Notes: generated from the letters alone by a model not told the origin. A stretch of DNA of 64,000 bases from Pelagibacterium lentulum (GCF_003992625.1 NZ_RZMW01000008.1:243307-307306), one strand, 5' to 3'. Positions 51,236 through 60,850 are shown, counted from the stretch's first letter. Program-made: numbers and translations.

Positions 51236-52506
51236 GCGTCACGGGAACAGTCTCGCCTGGCAATCCAGCCCTGGGGCGCATGTTCTTGCTGTCGAAGACG
51301 CAGGCCATTCTCACATGGGTCTTTGTGCTGTGGATTTTTTCTGGCGCTTTCGTCCTGATCGAGCCGGCCCCCTATGAGTTGCTATTTCTGCTGGCCCTGG
51401 GCTTGGGCCTGGCAAGTGGGCTGCGGCTGCATCGGGAAACACTTCCCTTGCTCTATATCTTTCTGTTGTTTGTACCGTTCGGCCTGATCGGCGCCTTTCA
51501 GGTCCGCCGAATGGAGCTGGTACATGCACTGATCTACAATCTCGTCACGATCTTCCTATTTCTCACGAGTTACTTCGCAGCCAACTACATCGCCCAATCG
51601 CCGTTCCGGCGCATGCGCTTGCTGGCAAAAGCCTACCTTGCAGCAGCAGTCATAACCGCGCTTGTGGGCACCCTCGCCTATCTCAACCTCATTCCGGGTG
51701 GAGATCTGCTTCTCCTTTATGGCCGCGCCAAGGCCTTCTTCAAGGACCCCAACGTTTACGGGCCCTTTCTTGTTCTGCCCGCCATGTTTGCATTGCAGCG
51801 CACCCTTTTGGGAACTCGACGCGAGGCGATATGGGGAGGGGCGGCCTATATGATCCTTTTCGTCGGCATCTTTGTCAGTTTTTCGCGAGGCGCCTGGGGA
51901 CATCTGGCCGCATCGTCGCTTATGGTTTTTCTGCTGTGCTTCTTTCTCGAAGCGCGAACCCAAGACAAGGTTCGCATGCTTTTACTGGCCGTTGGCGGTG
52001 CCATGGCACTCAGCGCCGCACTGGTCGGTCTTTTGAATGTCGAACCGGTCGCAGAGCTTTTTGCCCAACGCTTTTCCGTGACCCAAAGCTACGATACAGG
52101 CGAGACAGGGCGCTTTGGGCGTATCGGCTATGCAATTGACCTTGCGCTGACTCATCCATGGGGCCTTGGACCGCTCGAATTCAGTTGGCTGCGAATTGCC
52201 GAACAACCCCACAATACCTACATCAACGTATTCCATGCCTATGGCTGGGGTGGCGGGCTCACATATCTCGTTCTCGTGCTGTGGACTTTGGGACGCGGTG
52301 CCGCCGGTCTGGTGCACCGTACGCCCAACAGGCTGTTGCTTATCCCTGTCTATGCCACGTTTGTGCCATTGGTCCTGCTGTCCGGCATCATTGACACCGA
52401 TCACTGGCGGCACTGGTTTTTGGTGGCCGGACTTGTATGGGGCGTCGTTGCGGGACGCTCTATTGTCGTTTCCGAACAATGTACCGGGCAGCGCGCCCTG
52501 CCCTAA
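51232..52506 (+). CDS. O-antigen ligase/polymerase-like membrane protein (Wzy candidate)
   Basis: This is a 424-residue protein with about ten or eleven hydrophobic segments and a large loop before the last ones, as in the Wzy_C/O-antigen ligase family. The conserved periplasmic loop is seen at AIDLALTHPWGLGPLEF and EQPHNTYINVFHAYGWGG, with the PHN motif. Its likely role is polymerising the repeat units in the periplasm. The TTG start at 51232 overlaps the WcaJ-type stop (coupled translation); an ATG downstream at about 51280 is an alternative. No Wzx flippase gene is in the window. Confidence 0.85.
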   Translation: MSVTGTVSPGNPALGRMFLLSKTQAILTWVFVLWIFSGAFVLIEPAPYELLFLLALGLGLASGLRLHRETLPLLYIFLLFVPFGLIGAFQVRRMELVHALIYNLVTIFLFLTSYFAANYIAQSPFRRMRLLAKAYLAAAVITALVGTLAYLNLIPGGDLLLLYGRAKAFFKDPNVYGPFLVLPAMFALQRTLLGTRREAIWGGAAYMILFVGIFVSFSRGAWGHLAASSLMVFLLCFFLEARTQDKVRMLLLAVGGAMALSAALVGLLNVEPVAELFAQRFSVTQSYDTGETGRFGRIGYAIDLALTHPWGLGPLEFSWLRIAEQPHNTYINVFHAYGWGGGLTYLVLVLWTLGRGAAGLVHRTPNRLLLIPVYATFVPLVLLSGIIDTDHWRHWFLVAGLVWGVVAGRSIVVSEQCTGQRALP

Positions 52507-53483
52507 CCGCGATCGATTGTACCTGTCACCAAAAATCGCTCGGCCATTTCGGCCGTGATATTGGCAAAGTCCGCCCTGAGGCTTTGTGCCAATTCCGTCT
52601 CGGAATGTGAGCCGATCCAGGCTAAAAGCGCCATCCGACGCAACATGACCATCGTATCGAGCATGGCCTCATGTTCAGCGCCGAAGGCCCTGAATTTCCG
52701 GTATCCTTGCAGCCAGGCGTTGCGCAATTGCGGCACAAGCGGGGAATCCTCGAAAAACGAAACCGCAGCGGCGAAATCGTATCCGAACCAGCAAAAGCCG
52801 CAGTCATCGAAATCGATCAGGCGCGTCGTTCCGTTCTCAACCAGCAGATTGGCAAGACGCATATCCGCATGGATAAGCCCAAACCTGTCGCTTTGCTGGC
52901 CATATTGGCCAAGGTTCTTCCGCAATTGCTGGTCAAGCCGGTCGAGCACCGCTCGGATGTCATCTCTAACGTTCGGTGCTTCTCGCCAATCGCCCCAGAT
53001 AGCATCGGCATCAAGAATGGCGCCCTCGGTCCAGATCTGGCGCTCGAAGCGAGACGGCGGCGTCCAGCCTTCTACATGGCTGTGGCAGCGGGCGGCAAGC
53101 TCGCCGAGTTGCGCAAAAACGAGCGCAAGCCCCTCGTCCTCTTCGGGTTCCTCGCCTTCTTCAAAGGCAAAGAGCACCATATGTCGTTGATCGGATTCGC
53201 TTATGAAGGGTGCGATCTGCACATCCTGGCCGTTCAGCCCCGGAATTGGCTGGGGTGTGAATAGGCCCGCTTCGGCTCGCAGCGCCCGCATCCAGGCCAG
53301 CTCACTCTCAATGGCCAGTTGGGAGTGATATGTCGGACGATGTACGCGCAGCACAAATTTTTTGCCTGCCGGCGTATCGAGGCGGAAGGTGTGGTTCTCC
53401 GAAAGGTTAAGCAGATGGGCACGGGCGCCAGCGGTTTCCGGCCACAGACCGAACGCCTTTTCCAACTCGTGCCATTCGGTCAT
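52503..53483 (-). CDS. Phosphotransferase of the aminoglycoside/choline kinase-like family
   Basis: This is a 326-residue ATP-dependent small-molecule kinase of the APH fold. Markers are the N-lobe FRLDTPAGKKFVLRVHRPTYHS, with the ATP-binding Lys, catalytic FGLIHADMRLANLLVENG (Brenner-type H-x-D-x4-N), and metal-binding LIDFDDCGFCWFGYD. Homologues act on homoserine, choline, or sugars; the substrate is unknown. ATG 53483 has AAGGGG 7 nt upstream and was preferred to the frame from 53510. The 3' end overlaps the convergent Wzy-like gene by 4 nt. Confidence 0.85.
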   Translation of the reverse strand: MTEWHELEKAFGLWPETAGARAHLLNLSENHTFRLDTPAGKKFVLRVHRPTYHSQLAIESELAWMRALRAEAGLFTPQPIPGLNGQDVQIAPFISESDQRHMVLFAFEEGEEPEEDEGLALVFAQLGELAARCHSHVEGWTPPSRFERQIWTEGAILDADAIWGDWREAPNVRDDIRAVLDRLDQQLRKNLGQYGQQSDRFGLIHADMRLANLLVENGTTRLIDFDDCGFCWFGYDFAAAVSFFEDSPLVPQLRNAWLQGYRKFRAFGAEHEAMLDTMVMLRRMALLAWIGSHSETELAQSLRADFANITAEMAERFLVTGTIDRG

Positions 53484-53498
53484 TCGATGCCCCTTTAA

Positions 53499-53529
53499 CA
53501 AAAAAGCCATCCCACGGGATGGCCTTTTT
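53499..53529 (-). terminator. Terminator of tRNA-Pro(GGG)
   Basis: GCCATCC (53506-53512) pairs with GGATGGC (53517-53523). On the minus strand a run of T residues follows (complement of AACAAAAAA up to 53505). It lies directly after the tRNA and just ahead of the kinase-like gene. Confidence 0.8.
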
Positions 53530-53531
53530 AA

Positions 53532-53608
53532 TGGTCGGAGCGGCCGGATTTGAACCGACGACCCTTTGTCCCCCAGACAAATGCGCTACCAGGCTGCGCT
53601 ACGCCCCG
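53532..53608 (-). tRNA. tRNA-Pro (anticodon GGG)
   Basis: The 77-nt cloverleaf on the minus strand has acceptor CGGGGCG with CGCTCCG (one G-U), D-arm AGCGCAGCCTGGTAGCGC, anticodon stem TTTGT/ACAAA with loop CTGGGGG, T-loop TTCAAAT and an encoded CCA end (53534-53532). Confidence 0.97.
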
Positions 53609-53747
53609 ACTGGCAGGAGACATAGAGAAACTATCGGTTATGTGCAAGGGGGGAAAACCATGAAAATGGTGCAATTTCCCAATGGCGGAACTGACCACAA
53701 AGGCGGAACGTTGGTGGTGGGAAATCAGCTTCCGAGGCAGGACCAAC

Positions 53748-53915
53748 ATGCCAATTCTTCTTATTATACTGCTCGCCTTTCTCATTGGCACCGTCGGTTT
53801 TTGGGACGCGCTCGGCGCCCTTATCGGTGCCGTAGCGCTGATTGGGCTGTTCTGGCTTATTTTGGCAGCAGCAGTAGTTGTCGGGATCATGTGGGTTCTG
53901 CGGCGCCTGCGTTAG
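53748..53915 (+). CDS. Small hydrophobic membrane protein (55 aa)
   Basis: This is a 55-residue, almost wholly hydrophobic product with two membrane segments (ILLIILLAFLIGTVGFW and GLFWLILAAAVVVGIMWVL) and a basic end (RRLR). No family was recognised. The ATG at 53748 follows AGGCAGG; the frame from 53682 adds an unlikely polar start. It lies between tRNA-Pro and the convergent siderophore ATPase gene. Confidence 0.55.
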   Translation: MPILLIILLAFLIGTVGFWDALGALIGAVALIGLFWLILAAAVVVGIMWVLRRLR

Positions 53916-53928
53916 GCCCTCCCGGCGA

Positions 53929-54687
53929 TCAGTCGTAGAACAGGGAAACCCGATGTCCGCCGATCTCATGGACATTGATATCCATGTCGTAAATATCCTT
54001 TAGCGCCTCTGGCGTTATAATCTGGCTGGTCGTTCCGTGACGGCGGACCTTGCCGTCGCGCATCGCAATTATGTAGTCCGAATACCACGACGCAAAATTG
54101 ATATCGTGCAGGACCAGCACTACGGTCTTACCCAATTCCCGGCACGCCTTCTGCATAAGTTTCATCATGCTCATGGCGTGCTTCATGTCGAGATTGTTGA
54201 GCGGCTCGTCCAACAGCACGTAGTCCGTGTCCTGACAGAGCACCATTGCCACAAAGGCGCGCTGGCGCTGCCCGCCCGACAGTTCGTCGAGAAAGCGTCC
54301 CGAGAGTTCCGTGAGATTGAGATAGTCGAGCGCGCGCTCGATATGATCTTTGTCCTCAATCGTCAGTCGCCCCTTTGAATAGGGATAGCGGCCAAACGAA
54401 ACCAGATCGTGCACCGTTAGCCGCGCACTCATATGATTGTCCTGGCGCAGGATCGACAGCCGTTTTGCCAGCACATCGCTGGGAGTCTTGGTAACGTCCA
54501 TACCGTCCACCGTTACCGCCCCGCTATCCATGCCGAGCAGTCGGCTGACAATGGATAACATGGTGGATTTCCCCGCCCCATTGGGGCCGATAATGGAGGT
54601 AATGCCCTTCTGGGGCAGCGTGATCGACACGTTATCGACGACCAGCGTTCCGCCGTAGGATTTGCTGACGCCCTCGGCAACAATCAT
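53929..54687 (-). CDS. Ferric-siderophore ABC transporter ATP-binding protein
   Basis: This 252-residue FepC/YclP-type ATPase powers uptake of an iron chelate across the inner membrane. It shows Walker A GPNGAGKST (about residues 34-42), the Q-loop ILRQDNHMSAR, signature LSGGQRQRAFVAMVL, Walker B YVLLDEPLNNLDMKH and the H-loop VLHDINFASWYSD. The variant Q-loop and the NNLD D-loop are typical of the FatE/YclP/VctC subgroup. It is the last gene of the operon and overlaps the upstream permease gene by 4 nt. Confidence 0.92.
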   Translation of the reverse strand: MIVAEGVSKSYGGTLVVDNVSITLPQKGITSIIGPNGAGKSTMLSIVSRLLGMDSGAVTVDGMDVTKTPSDVLAKRLSILRQDNHMSARLTVHDLVSFGRYPYSKGRLTIEDKDHIERALDYLNLTELSGRFLDELSGGQRQRAFVAMVLCQDTDYVLLDEPLNNLDMKHAMSMMKLMQKACRELGKTVVLVLHDINFASWYSDYIIAMRDGKVRRHGTTSQIITPEALKDIYDMDINVHEIGGHRVSLFYD

Positions 54688-55679
54688 CGGGCCGCTCCTC
54701 TCAAGATCAGGATTATGAAGACAAGTCCGCCAAGGAATTCCACAATGATGGACAGAGCGGTATCGAACTCGAAAACACGCTCAAACAGTGTCTGCCCGCC
54801 AACCAGGGCGATTACGCCCAGCAATACCGCGGCTGGGAGAATGTGCCTATGCCTTGACTCGCCGATAAGGCCGTGTGCCAGGCTCGCGACCAGCAATCCG
54901 AAAAAGGTTATCGGGCCAACCAAGGCAGTCGATACCGACACAAGGATGGCAACCAGAACCAGGATCGTGACGACGGTACGCTTATACTCGACGCCAAGAT
55001 TGATGGCCGTCTCGCGCCCCAGCGAAAGTACGTCGAATGTATGCCCGAGCCTGAAAAGCACAAGTGTAACAACGCCAATTGTAGCGGAAGCAACGCCGAG
55101 CAAGGTTGGATCGATGGTCGAGAAGCTGGCAAAAAATGTGTCCTGCAACACCTGAAACGCGTTGGGGTCGAGCAGCCGCTGCATGAAGTTGGAAAGGCTT
55201 CGGAAGAAGATGCCAAAGACAATGCCGACCAGCACCAGCAGATGAAGGCTTCTGTTCCCACTTAGGAACAGCCAATGAAACAGCAGCCACGAGAATCCCA
55301 TCATGAGTGCGACCTCTATGCCGAACTGGGCATAGGGGTTGATCAGCACCAGCATTTGCGGACCGAGAAAGAACACGATGGCGGTCTGCACAAGGATGTA
55401 CAGCGCATCGAACCCCATAATGGAGGGCGTCAGAATACGGTTGTTGGTGACGGTCTGGAACAGTACCGTTGAAACTGCGATGGAATAGGCAACGAGCAGC
55501 AGACCAAGCAGTTTCCTGCCCCGAAAGGGAATAATGAAGCTCCAGTTGCCTCTGGCGCCCAAGGTCATGAAACAGGCAACCGAAATCAGAGCCAGAGCCG
55601 CCAGTATGACGATAACGATCGTAGGTCGCGACCAACTAAAGTCGCGCCGCGTTGTGGCGCTTTCAGCTTTATGCAGCAT
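54684..55679 (-). CDS. Ferric-siderophore ABC transporter permease (FatC/YclO type)
   Basis: This 331-residue FecCD-family channel subunit has about nine hydrophobic segments. Family landmarks are RGRKLLGLLLVAYSIAVSTVLFQTVTNNRILTPSIMGFDALY, the ATPase contact near RETAINLGVEYKR, and VGPITFFGLLVASLAH. The frame continues to 55724, but ATG 55679 (MLHKAESATTRRDF) gives a normal N-terminus. It overlaps the upstream permease gene by 11 nt and the ATPase gene by 4 nt. Confidence 0.9.
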   Translation of the reverse strand: MLHKAESATTRRDFSWSRPTIVIVILAALALISVACFMTLGARGNWSFIIPFRGRKLLGLLLVAYSIAVSTVLFQTVTNNRILTPSIMGFDALYILVQTAIVFFLGPQMLVLINPYAQFGIEVALMMGFSWLLFHWLFLSGNRSLHLLVLVGIVFGIFFRSLSNFMQRLLDPNAFQVLQDTFFASFSTIDPTLLGVASATIGVVTLVLFRLGHTFDVLSLGRETAINLGVEYKRTVVTILVLVAILVSVSTALVGPITFFGLLVASLAHGLIGESRHRHILPAAVLLGVIALVGGQTLFERVFEFDTALSIIVEFLGGLVFIILILRGAAR

Positions 55680-56631
55680 TGTGGCGCTTCCTGAGCAGAA
55701 GATAGAGGAAGAGACCGCTGCCAATTACCCCGACCACAACGCTGATCGGTACCTCATAGGGAAAGCGGATCAGACGCCCGATTATATCGCAAGCCAAGAC
55801 AAATGCTGCGCCAAGAACGGCTACCCACGGAACCGTTTGCCGCATGTTGTCGCCTATCATCAGGCTCACGACATTGGGTACAATCAGGCCAAGGAACGGA
55901 ATGGATCCAACGGAAACCAGAACCACGGCACTCACAATCGAAACTATGATCAGTCCCAGCGTCATCACGCGCTTGTAGTTGAGGCCCAAATTGGTTGTAA
56001 AATCCTGCCCCATACCAGCAACGGTGAACCTGTCCGCTGCGATATAGGCAAGTACCGTAGCAGCAAGGCCAAACCACAAAAGCTCGTAGCGCCCGCGCAA
56101 GACCCCGGAAAAATCACCCATACTCCAGGCGAGCAGAGACGGAAGCAGATTGAACCGGTACGCAAAAAACGACGTTATGGCACCGATGACACCGCCGAGC
56201 ATGATGCCGACCAACGGCACCAGCAAAACGTCCCTTAAAGGCACGAAACGTAGAATACGCAGAAAGAGAGCAGTCCCCGCCAAAGCAAAGAGAGCAGCCA
56301 CCATCATCTTGCCGAACAGCGGCCAGGCCGGCGCAAACAGAGTGACGACCAAAAACCCGAGACTCGCGGCTTCGGTCGTTCCGGCAGTCGAGGGCTCTAC
56401 GAAGCGATTGCGTACAATGATCTGCATAACCAGACCGGCAATTGCCAGAGATGATCCGGCCAGGAGAATTGCGAGCGTACGCGGGATGCGGCTCACCAGC
56501 ATCACCTGCATTGCACGCCCCTCTTGGCTCCCCGACAGCAACGTACCGATGGAAACGTTACTGACGCCGATAAAAAGGCTCACAAGAGCCAGACCCAAGG
56601 TCGCAACAATCGCCAGAACAAGAAGGCGCAA
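55669..56631 (-). CDS. Ferric-siderophore ABC transporter permease (FatD/YclN type)
   Basis: This is the 320-residue FecCD-family partner channel subunit. Landmarks are SRIPRTLAILLAGSSLAIAGLVMQIIVRNRFVEPSTAGTTEAA near the start, GMGQDFTTNLGLNYKRV at the ATPase contact, and VGSIPFLGLIVPNVVSLMIGDNMR. It has about nine hydrophobic segments. It lies 78 nt below the binding-protein gene, and a terminator in that gap should reduce its expression relative to the binding protein. Confidence 0.92.
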   Translation of the reverse strand: MRLLVLAIVATLGLALVSLFIGVSNVSIGTLLSGSQEGRAMQVMLVSRIPRTLAILLAGSSLAIAGLVMQIIVRNRFVEPSTAGTTEAASLGFLVVTLFAPAWPLFGKMMVAALFALAGTALFLRILRFVPLRDVLLVPLVGIMLGGVIGAITSFFAYRFNLLPSLLAWSMGDFSGVLRGRYELLWFGLAATVLAYIAADRFTVAGMGQDFTTNLGLNYKRVMTLGLIIVSIVSAVVLVSVGSIPFLGLIVPNVVSLMIGDNMRQTVPWVAVLGAAFVLACDIIGRLIRFPYEVPISVVVGVIGSGLFLYLLLRKRHNAA

Positions 56632-56660
56632 GGGGAATTCCGTGGCTAGCTGGAGATTAC

Positions 56661-56691
56661 AAAAAAACGCCCGGCACCGATGCGCCGGGCG
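56661..56691 (-). terminator. Attenuating terminator after the siderophore-binding-protein gene
   Basis: CGCCCGGC (56668-56675) pairs with 56684-56691 across an 8-nt loop. On the minus strand seven T residues follow (complement of 56661-56667). It lies between the binding-protein stop and the first permease gene. Confidence 0.85.
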
Positions 56692-56709
56692 AAAACTTAA
56701 TTGGCCGCC

Positions 56710-57639
56710 TTACTGGGCGCTGCTCAGGCCCTCGATAACCTGGTCGAGCATCAGCATCAGGCCGCTATAGCCGTGCATGGAAATGTAAGCTGCCTGTGGA
56801 TCGAGGAAAATGATCTGATCGTTCTGCCAGAATGTTGTCTGATGGATCAGTTCATTGTCCAGCAATGAGCGCGCAGCGCCTTCATTGCCCACGCCAGCGT
56901 CCCGATCGATAACAAACAACCAATCGGGGTCGGTTTCGAGCAGGTATTCAAACGAAATTGCGTCGCCGCCGTGATCTCTGTCGTCGACATCGTCGAACAC
57001 AGAGGGGAAACCGAGATCGTTGTAGATCCAGGCAACGCGGGATTCAGGGCCGTATATGCCAAGATTTCCGGCATTGGTAACGATCACCAGACCTGTGCCC
57101 TGCCCTTCGACCAGAGCCCGTGCCTGCATGACTTTGGCATCCAGATCGACAATCAAATCGGCAGCACGACCCTCGATACCGAACACTTCACCGAGTGTTT
57201 CAATATTGTGCTTCACGCCTTCGACAAAGCTGTTGTTGTCGACCGACATGTCGATGGTCGGTGCGAGTTGAGATAGCGTTGGATATGAAGTCGATGAACG
57301 TGCTGCCACAACGATGAGGTCGGGCTGCTCTGCCGCAATGCCCTCGAAGTCCGGCTCAAACAAGGATCCGACATTGATCAGATCATCGGCAACGATGTCC
57401 GACATATAAGAGGGAATGTTCGATCCGGGAGCGCCATGGATGTCGACCCCGAGGGCCGACAGATTATCGTAAGCTGCCCAATCGATTACGAAAACCGTTT
57501 CCGGCACACCCGGAAGGGTGGTTTCGCCCTGAGCATGCGTGACTGTAATTTCCTGTGCGGAGGCTCCAGCGGTGAGGGCGAGCGATGCAGCAAGAAAAGA
57601 CGTTGCCATCAAGGCATGAGAAAGCTTGGAAATTGTCAC
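56710..57639 (-). CDS. Ferric-siderophore ABC transporter periplasmic binding protein (FatB/YclQ/VctP type)
   Basis: This product of about 309 residues captures an iron-siderophore in the periplasm. A signal peptide (HALMATSFLAASLALTAGASA) is followed by ITVTHAQGETTLPGVPETVFVIDWAAYDNLSALGV, PDLIVVAARSS and the second lobe GLVIVTNAGNLGIYGPESRVAWIYNDLG. The pattern resembles binders of catecholate/citrate-type siderophores such as petrobactin; the ligand is inferred. GTG 57639 with AGG upstream gives a normal signal peptide; ATG 57672 would add 11 residues. It leads the operon. Confidence 0.88.
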   Translation of the reverse strand: MTISKLSHALMATSFLAASLALTAGASAQEITVTHAQGETTLPGVPETVFVIDWAAYDNLSALGVDIHGAPGSNIPSYMSDIVADDLINVGSLFEPDFEGIAAEQPDLIVVAARSSTSYPTLSQLAPTIDMSVDNNSFVEGVKHNIETLGEVFGIEGRAADLIVDLDAKVMQARALVEGQGTGLVIVTNAGNLGIYGPESRVAWIYNDLGFPSVFDDVDDRDHGGDAISFEYLLETDPDWLFVIDRDAGVGNEGAARSLLDNELIHQTTFWQNDQIIFLDPQAAYISMHGYSGLMLMLDQVIEGLSSAQ

Positions 57640-57673
57640 GTTAAAACCTGCTAGTTGGATATGACCGAGCAAT

Positions 57674-57693
57674 CAGTCAAATTAAACTGACTG
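57674..57693. promoter_or_regulatory. Inverted repeat near the siderophore operon start
   Basis: CAGTCA (57674-57679) and TGACTG (57688-57693) flank an AT-rich 8-nt spacer, with further partial symmetry outside. It lies 35-55 nt above the GTG start, so it may be an operator overlapping the leader. It does not look like an Irr-type ICE box; an iron regulator is only a guess. Confidence 0.4.
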
Positions 57694-57739
57694 CTCCGAT
57701 CATGTTACCTAACGAGCCAAGCCAGCAAGGTCAACATTT

Positions 57740-57756
57740 ATGACATCAATAGTCAT
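57740..57756. promoter_or_regulatory. Second inverted repeat upstream of the siderophore operon
   Basis: ATGAC (57740-57744) and GTCAT (57752-57756) are perfect 5-bp arms around 7 nt. It lies next to a possible -35 TTGACC (about 57735-57730 on the minus strand), a normal place for a repressor or activator site. Confidence 0.35.
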
Positions 57757-57783
57757 GATATTGGATTATGCCGTTTCCACGGG

Positions 57784-58281
57784 CTAAGCGTTCCGTGCCT
57801 TATCCAAAGTCAGTCTGCAGCGCTCAAGCAGGTCAAGCGCGTCCTGGAGGCGTTGCATTTGGTCTGCATCGAGACTTCTCGAACCCGCCTGAACATGTGG
57901 CGCGGCCTCGACCGCAATATCGTTTGACGAGCTCAATGCGGGTTCCGCGTAATACTCCAACGCTGATTCCGGAACAGCGCCGGTCTGCGGCGCCACAGGC
58001 TGGATCGAACCGGTTTCCCCGATGGCAACAACATGCCGGGCGCCCTGCTCTTTCAGGATGCGTTGGACGCCTTTGATTGTGAAACCTTGATCGTAAAGCA
58101 GGTACCGGATGCCCTTGAGCAATTGCACATCGTCGGGACGATAATAGCGCCGCCCGCCGCCTCGTTTGAGCGGCTTTATCTGATTGAACCGCGTCTCCCA
58201 GAAACGCAGTACGTGCTGTGGTAGGTCGAGTTCGTCCGCCGCTTCGGAGATCGTCCGGAAGGCGTCTGGCGACTTGTCCAA
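57784..58281 (-). CDS. MerR-family transcriptional regulator
   Basis: This 165-residue DNA-binding protein has the MerR HTH at residues 8-75: [45 protein letters not shown], followed by [23 protein letters not shown]. The C-terminal part is variable, without metal-binding Cys clusters, ending in a short coiled coil ([18 protein letters not shown]). This form regularly follows ihfA in Hyphomicrobiales. The target genes are unknown. It is 26 nt downstream of ihfA in the same direction. Confidence 0.9.
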   Translation of the reverse strand: MDKSPDAFRTISEAADELDLPQHVLRFWETRFNQIKPLKRGGGRRYYRPDDVQLLKGIRYLLYDQGFTIKGVQRILKEQGARHVVAIGETGSIQPVAPQTGAVPESALEYYAEPALSSSNDIAVEAAPHVQAGSRSLDADQMQRLQDALDLLERCRLTLDKARNA

Positions 58282-58307
58282 CGCTAGTGTCCCGGTTAAA
58301 AAAACTA

Positions 58308-58619
58308 TTATTTTCCGGTACGAACCATAGATTTATTGATCTTGGATTTCAAGACATTGGATGGTTTGAACACAAGAACCTGTCGAGGCAAAATCGGAAC
58401 CTCCTCACCAGTCTTGGGATTTCGGCCGATCCGTTCGTTCTTGGAACGCACCTGAAAAGAGCCAAATGACGAAAGTTTCACATTCTCTCCCGTCGCTAGC
58501 GAATCGCTGAGCACCTGCAGAAATCGCTCAACGAGTTCCGCCGACTCGGTGCGAGATAGACCAACGGACTGATAGACGGCCTCAGCCAGATCCGCCCGGG
58601 TGACTGTTTTTCCCGACAT
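58308..58619 (-). CDS. ihfA: Integration host factor subunit alpha
   Basis: This 103-residue subunit of the DNA-bending protein IHF has the HU/IHF fold markers [64 protein letters not shown] and the DNA-intercalating Pro in GRNPKTG. The start at 58619 is set by GAGGGGA 5 nt upstream; the longer frame to 58670 is not family-like. It lies between fabH and merR. Confidence 0.95.
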   Translation of the reverse strand: MSGKTVTRADLAEAVYQSVGLSRTESAELVERFLQVLSDSLATGENVKLSSFGSFQVRSKNERIGRNPKTGEEVPILPRQVLVFKPSNVLKSKINKSMVRTGK

Positions 58620-58704
58620 CGCATTCCCCTCAAACCGCAGACAAGCAGGAGCACTAACCCCTGAAATCAAATACTTAACGCCCTTCCGGCCTCCGGGTCA
58701 ACGC

Positions 58705-59682
58705 TTACCACCGTATGAGCGAGGCACCCCAGGTAAATCCACCACCCATGGCCTCGATCATTACAAGGTCGCCCTTCTTGATCCGCCCGTCCCGGCTGGC
58801 CACCCAAAGCGCCAACGGCACCGATGCTGCCGAGGTGTTGGCATGCTTATCGACTGTCACAATGGTCTTTTCCGCAGGAATGCCCAGTTTCTTGCCTGCG
58901 CCATCGATGATGCGCTTGTTGGCCTGATGAGGAACGAACCAGTCCAGTTCCTCGGTTGTGCTACCGGTTTTTTCCAGAACGTCTTCAATGACGTCCGAAA
59001 TCATGCCAACCGCATGCTTGAACACCTCGCGGCCTTCCATCCTCACAAAACCGACGGTCTTGCTGGCCGAAACCCCGCCATCCACGTAGAGTTTGTCCCA
59101 ATGAGTGCCATCGGTCCGCAGGCTCGATGCGAGTACGCCGTTTTCTGGCGCATCGGCGGCTACTTCCTGCGCTTCGAGAATGATCGCGCCGGCGCCGTCC
59201 CCGAACAAGACGCAGGTCGTGCGGTCGGTCCAGTCGATGATGCGCGAGAAGGTTTCCGCGCCAATGACCAGTGCCCGCTTGGCCTGTCCGGTCTTAAGGT
59301 AGGTGTCGGCAGTCGTTACGGCAAAAACGAAGCCCGAGCACACGGCCTGAATGTCGAACGCCATGCCGTGGCTGATTCCCAGCTTTTGCTGCACCAGCGC
59401 GGCGGTCGACGGGAATGTGCGGTCGGCGGTCGTCGTGCCTATGATAATAAGATCGATGTCCTCAGCCGTCAGCCCCGCATTCTCAAGCGCACTCTTGGCC
59501 GCATTGAGCGCGAGGTCGGAGGTCATTTCACCTTCGGCGGCAATATGGCGCTGCCTGATTCCAGTCCGCTGGACGATCCACTCGTCGGACGTATCGACTC
59601 GTTTGGAAAGTTCGTCATTGGTCAGGATGTGCGCCGGAAGATACCCCCCGACGCCACGCACTACGGATTGGATTCTGGTCAC
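58705..59682 (-). CDS. fabH: Beta-ketoacyl-ACP synthase III
   Basis: This 325-residue enzyme starts fatty-acid synthesis by condensing acetyl-CoA with malonyl-ACP. The catalytic Cys is in [13 protein letters not shown]. The His and Asn are in [20 protein letters not shown] and [22 protein letters not shown]-like N-terminal text ([30 protein letters not shown]) is also normal for FabH. It starts at a GTG overlapping the plsX stop by 4 nt, so the two are translationally coupled. Confidence 0.96.
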   Translation of the reverse strand: MTRIQSVVRGVGGYLPAHILTNDELSKRVDTSDEWIVQRTGIRQRHIAAEGEMTSDLALNAAKSALENAGLTAEDIDLIIIGTTTADRTFPSTAALVQQKLGISHGMAFDIQAVCSGFVFAVTTADTYLKTGQAKRALVIGAETFSRIIDWTDRTTCVLFGDGAGAIILEAQEVAADAPENGVLASSLRTDGTHWDKLYVDGGVSASKTVGFVRMEGREVFKHAVGMISDVIEDVLEKTGSTTEELDWFVPHQANKRIIDGAGKKLGIPAEKTIVTVDKHANTSAASVPLALWVASRDGRIKKGDLVMIEAMGGGFTWGASLIRW

Positions 59683-60746
59683 GTCGAAGGTGTCTCCGAA
59701 ACTGTTTCAACATCAGGCACTTCCCCTGGCTTGAGACGGGAAATGCCATCGCCGATCTTGTCGATCAACTGGTTGCGCGCCATGTCATAGGCTAGGCTCA
59801 GCGCGCTCTTGTAGCCGATTTCGTCGGTTCCACCATGGCTTTTAATAACGACGCCGTTAAGGCCGAGGAACACGCCACCGTTTACGGTCCTGGGGTCCAT
59901 CTTGCTTCTGATAGCCCGAAGCCCTTGAGAGGCCAGCAATGCGCCCAGCTTCGTAAGCCAGTTCATAGCCAAGGCATTGCGCACGTATGTCGCAACCTGG
60001 CGTGCCGTGCCTTCGGCTGTTTTGAGCGCGATGTTGCCGGTGAACCCTTCGGTCACCACAACATCGACTGTGCCCTTGCCGATATCGTCACCCTCGACAA
60101 AGCCATGATATGTAAAGCCCGCGCCGGAGGTCTCCGAAAGGATTTTCCCGGCATCCTTTACCCATTCATTGCCCTTGGCTTCTTCCACGCCAACGTTGAG
60201 AAGGCCGATTGTCGGGCTTTTCATGTCGAACAGCGCGCGCGCCAGAGCGGCACCCAGAATGGAAAAATCGACGAGCTGGTCAGCGTCAGCACCGATTGTG
60301 GCGCCCACATCGAGCACGACAATATCGCTGCGCAGTGTTGGCCAGATCGCCGCAATTGCGGGTCGGGAAATCCCCGGCATGGGCCGCAGGCAAAATGTCG
60401 CCATGGCCATCAGGGCTCCGGTATTTCCCCCTGAAATGGCAACCTGCGCTTCCCCGTCCTTGACCGACTGAATGGCGGCCCACATGGAGGAATTGCCCTT
60501 GCCCTTGCGAAGGGCCTGGCTGGGCTTATCCTCCATCGTAATCACGGTCTCGCTGTGGCGAATTTCGCTGACCGGTTTCAGCTCGGAGAACTCTTCGAGC
60601 AGCGGAGCGAGGTTTTCTTGCCGGCCGTGAAAAATGAACCGAGCGTCAGGCCGCTCGCGCAGCAGCATTTTCGCACCTTCAATCGGTGCTCGCGGCGCGT
60701 TGTCTCCGCCCATCGCGTCCACGGAGATTGTAATATTCCCACTCAT
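59679..60746 (-). CDS. plsX: Phosphate acyltransferase PlsX
   Basis: This 355-residue enzyme makes acyl-phosphate from acyl-ACP for phospholipid synthesis. It is recognised by [14 protein letters not shown] at the start, the [10 protein letters not shown] block, [20 protein letters not shown] and the C-terminal [20 protein letters not shown] 60746 is used rather than the preceding TTG. It leads the plsX-fabH-ihfA-merR series and lies 104 nt below the DUF177 gene. There is no rpmF gene between them, where many bacteria carry it. Confidence 0.96.
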   Translation of the reverse strand: MSGNITISVDAMGGDNAPRAPIEGAKMLLRERPDARFIFHGRQENLAPLLEEFSELKPVSEIRHSETVITMEDKPSQALRKGKGNSSMWAAIQSVKDGEAQVAISGGNTGALMAMATFCLRPMPGISRPAIAAIWPTLRSDIVVLDVGATIGADADQLVDFSILGAALARALFDMKSPTIGLLNVGVEEAKGNEWVKDAGKILSETSGAGFTYHGFVEGDDIGKGTVDVVVTEGFTGNIALKTAEGTARQVATYVRNALAMNWLTKLGALLASQGLRAIRSKMDPRTVNGGVFLGLNGVVIKSHGGTDEIGYKSALSLAYDMARNQLIDKIGDGISRLKPGEVPDVETVSETPST

Positions 60747-60850
60747 CAAATGCCTGTTCCAGGTCTATTAGCCAATCGGTGGGCCTTCCCCGCACTTTCG
60801 GCACACCATAGCCAAAGAGCGGCGTCGTGCAAGTTTTCTTCCAAGGCGGT

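Noticed and set aside
58600..59790. A 396-codon plus-strand open frame
   Set aside because: It lies antisense to fabH and the end of plsX, whose proteins carry complete family motifs. The frame is a by-product of GC-rich codons.
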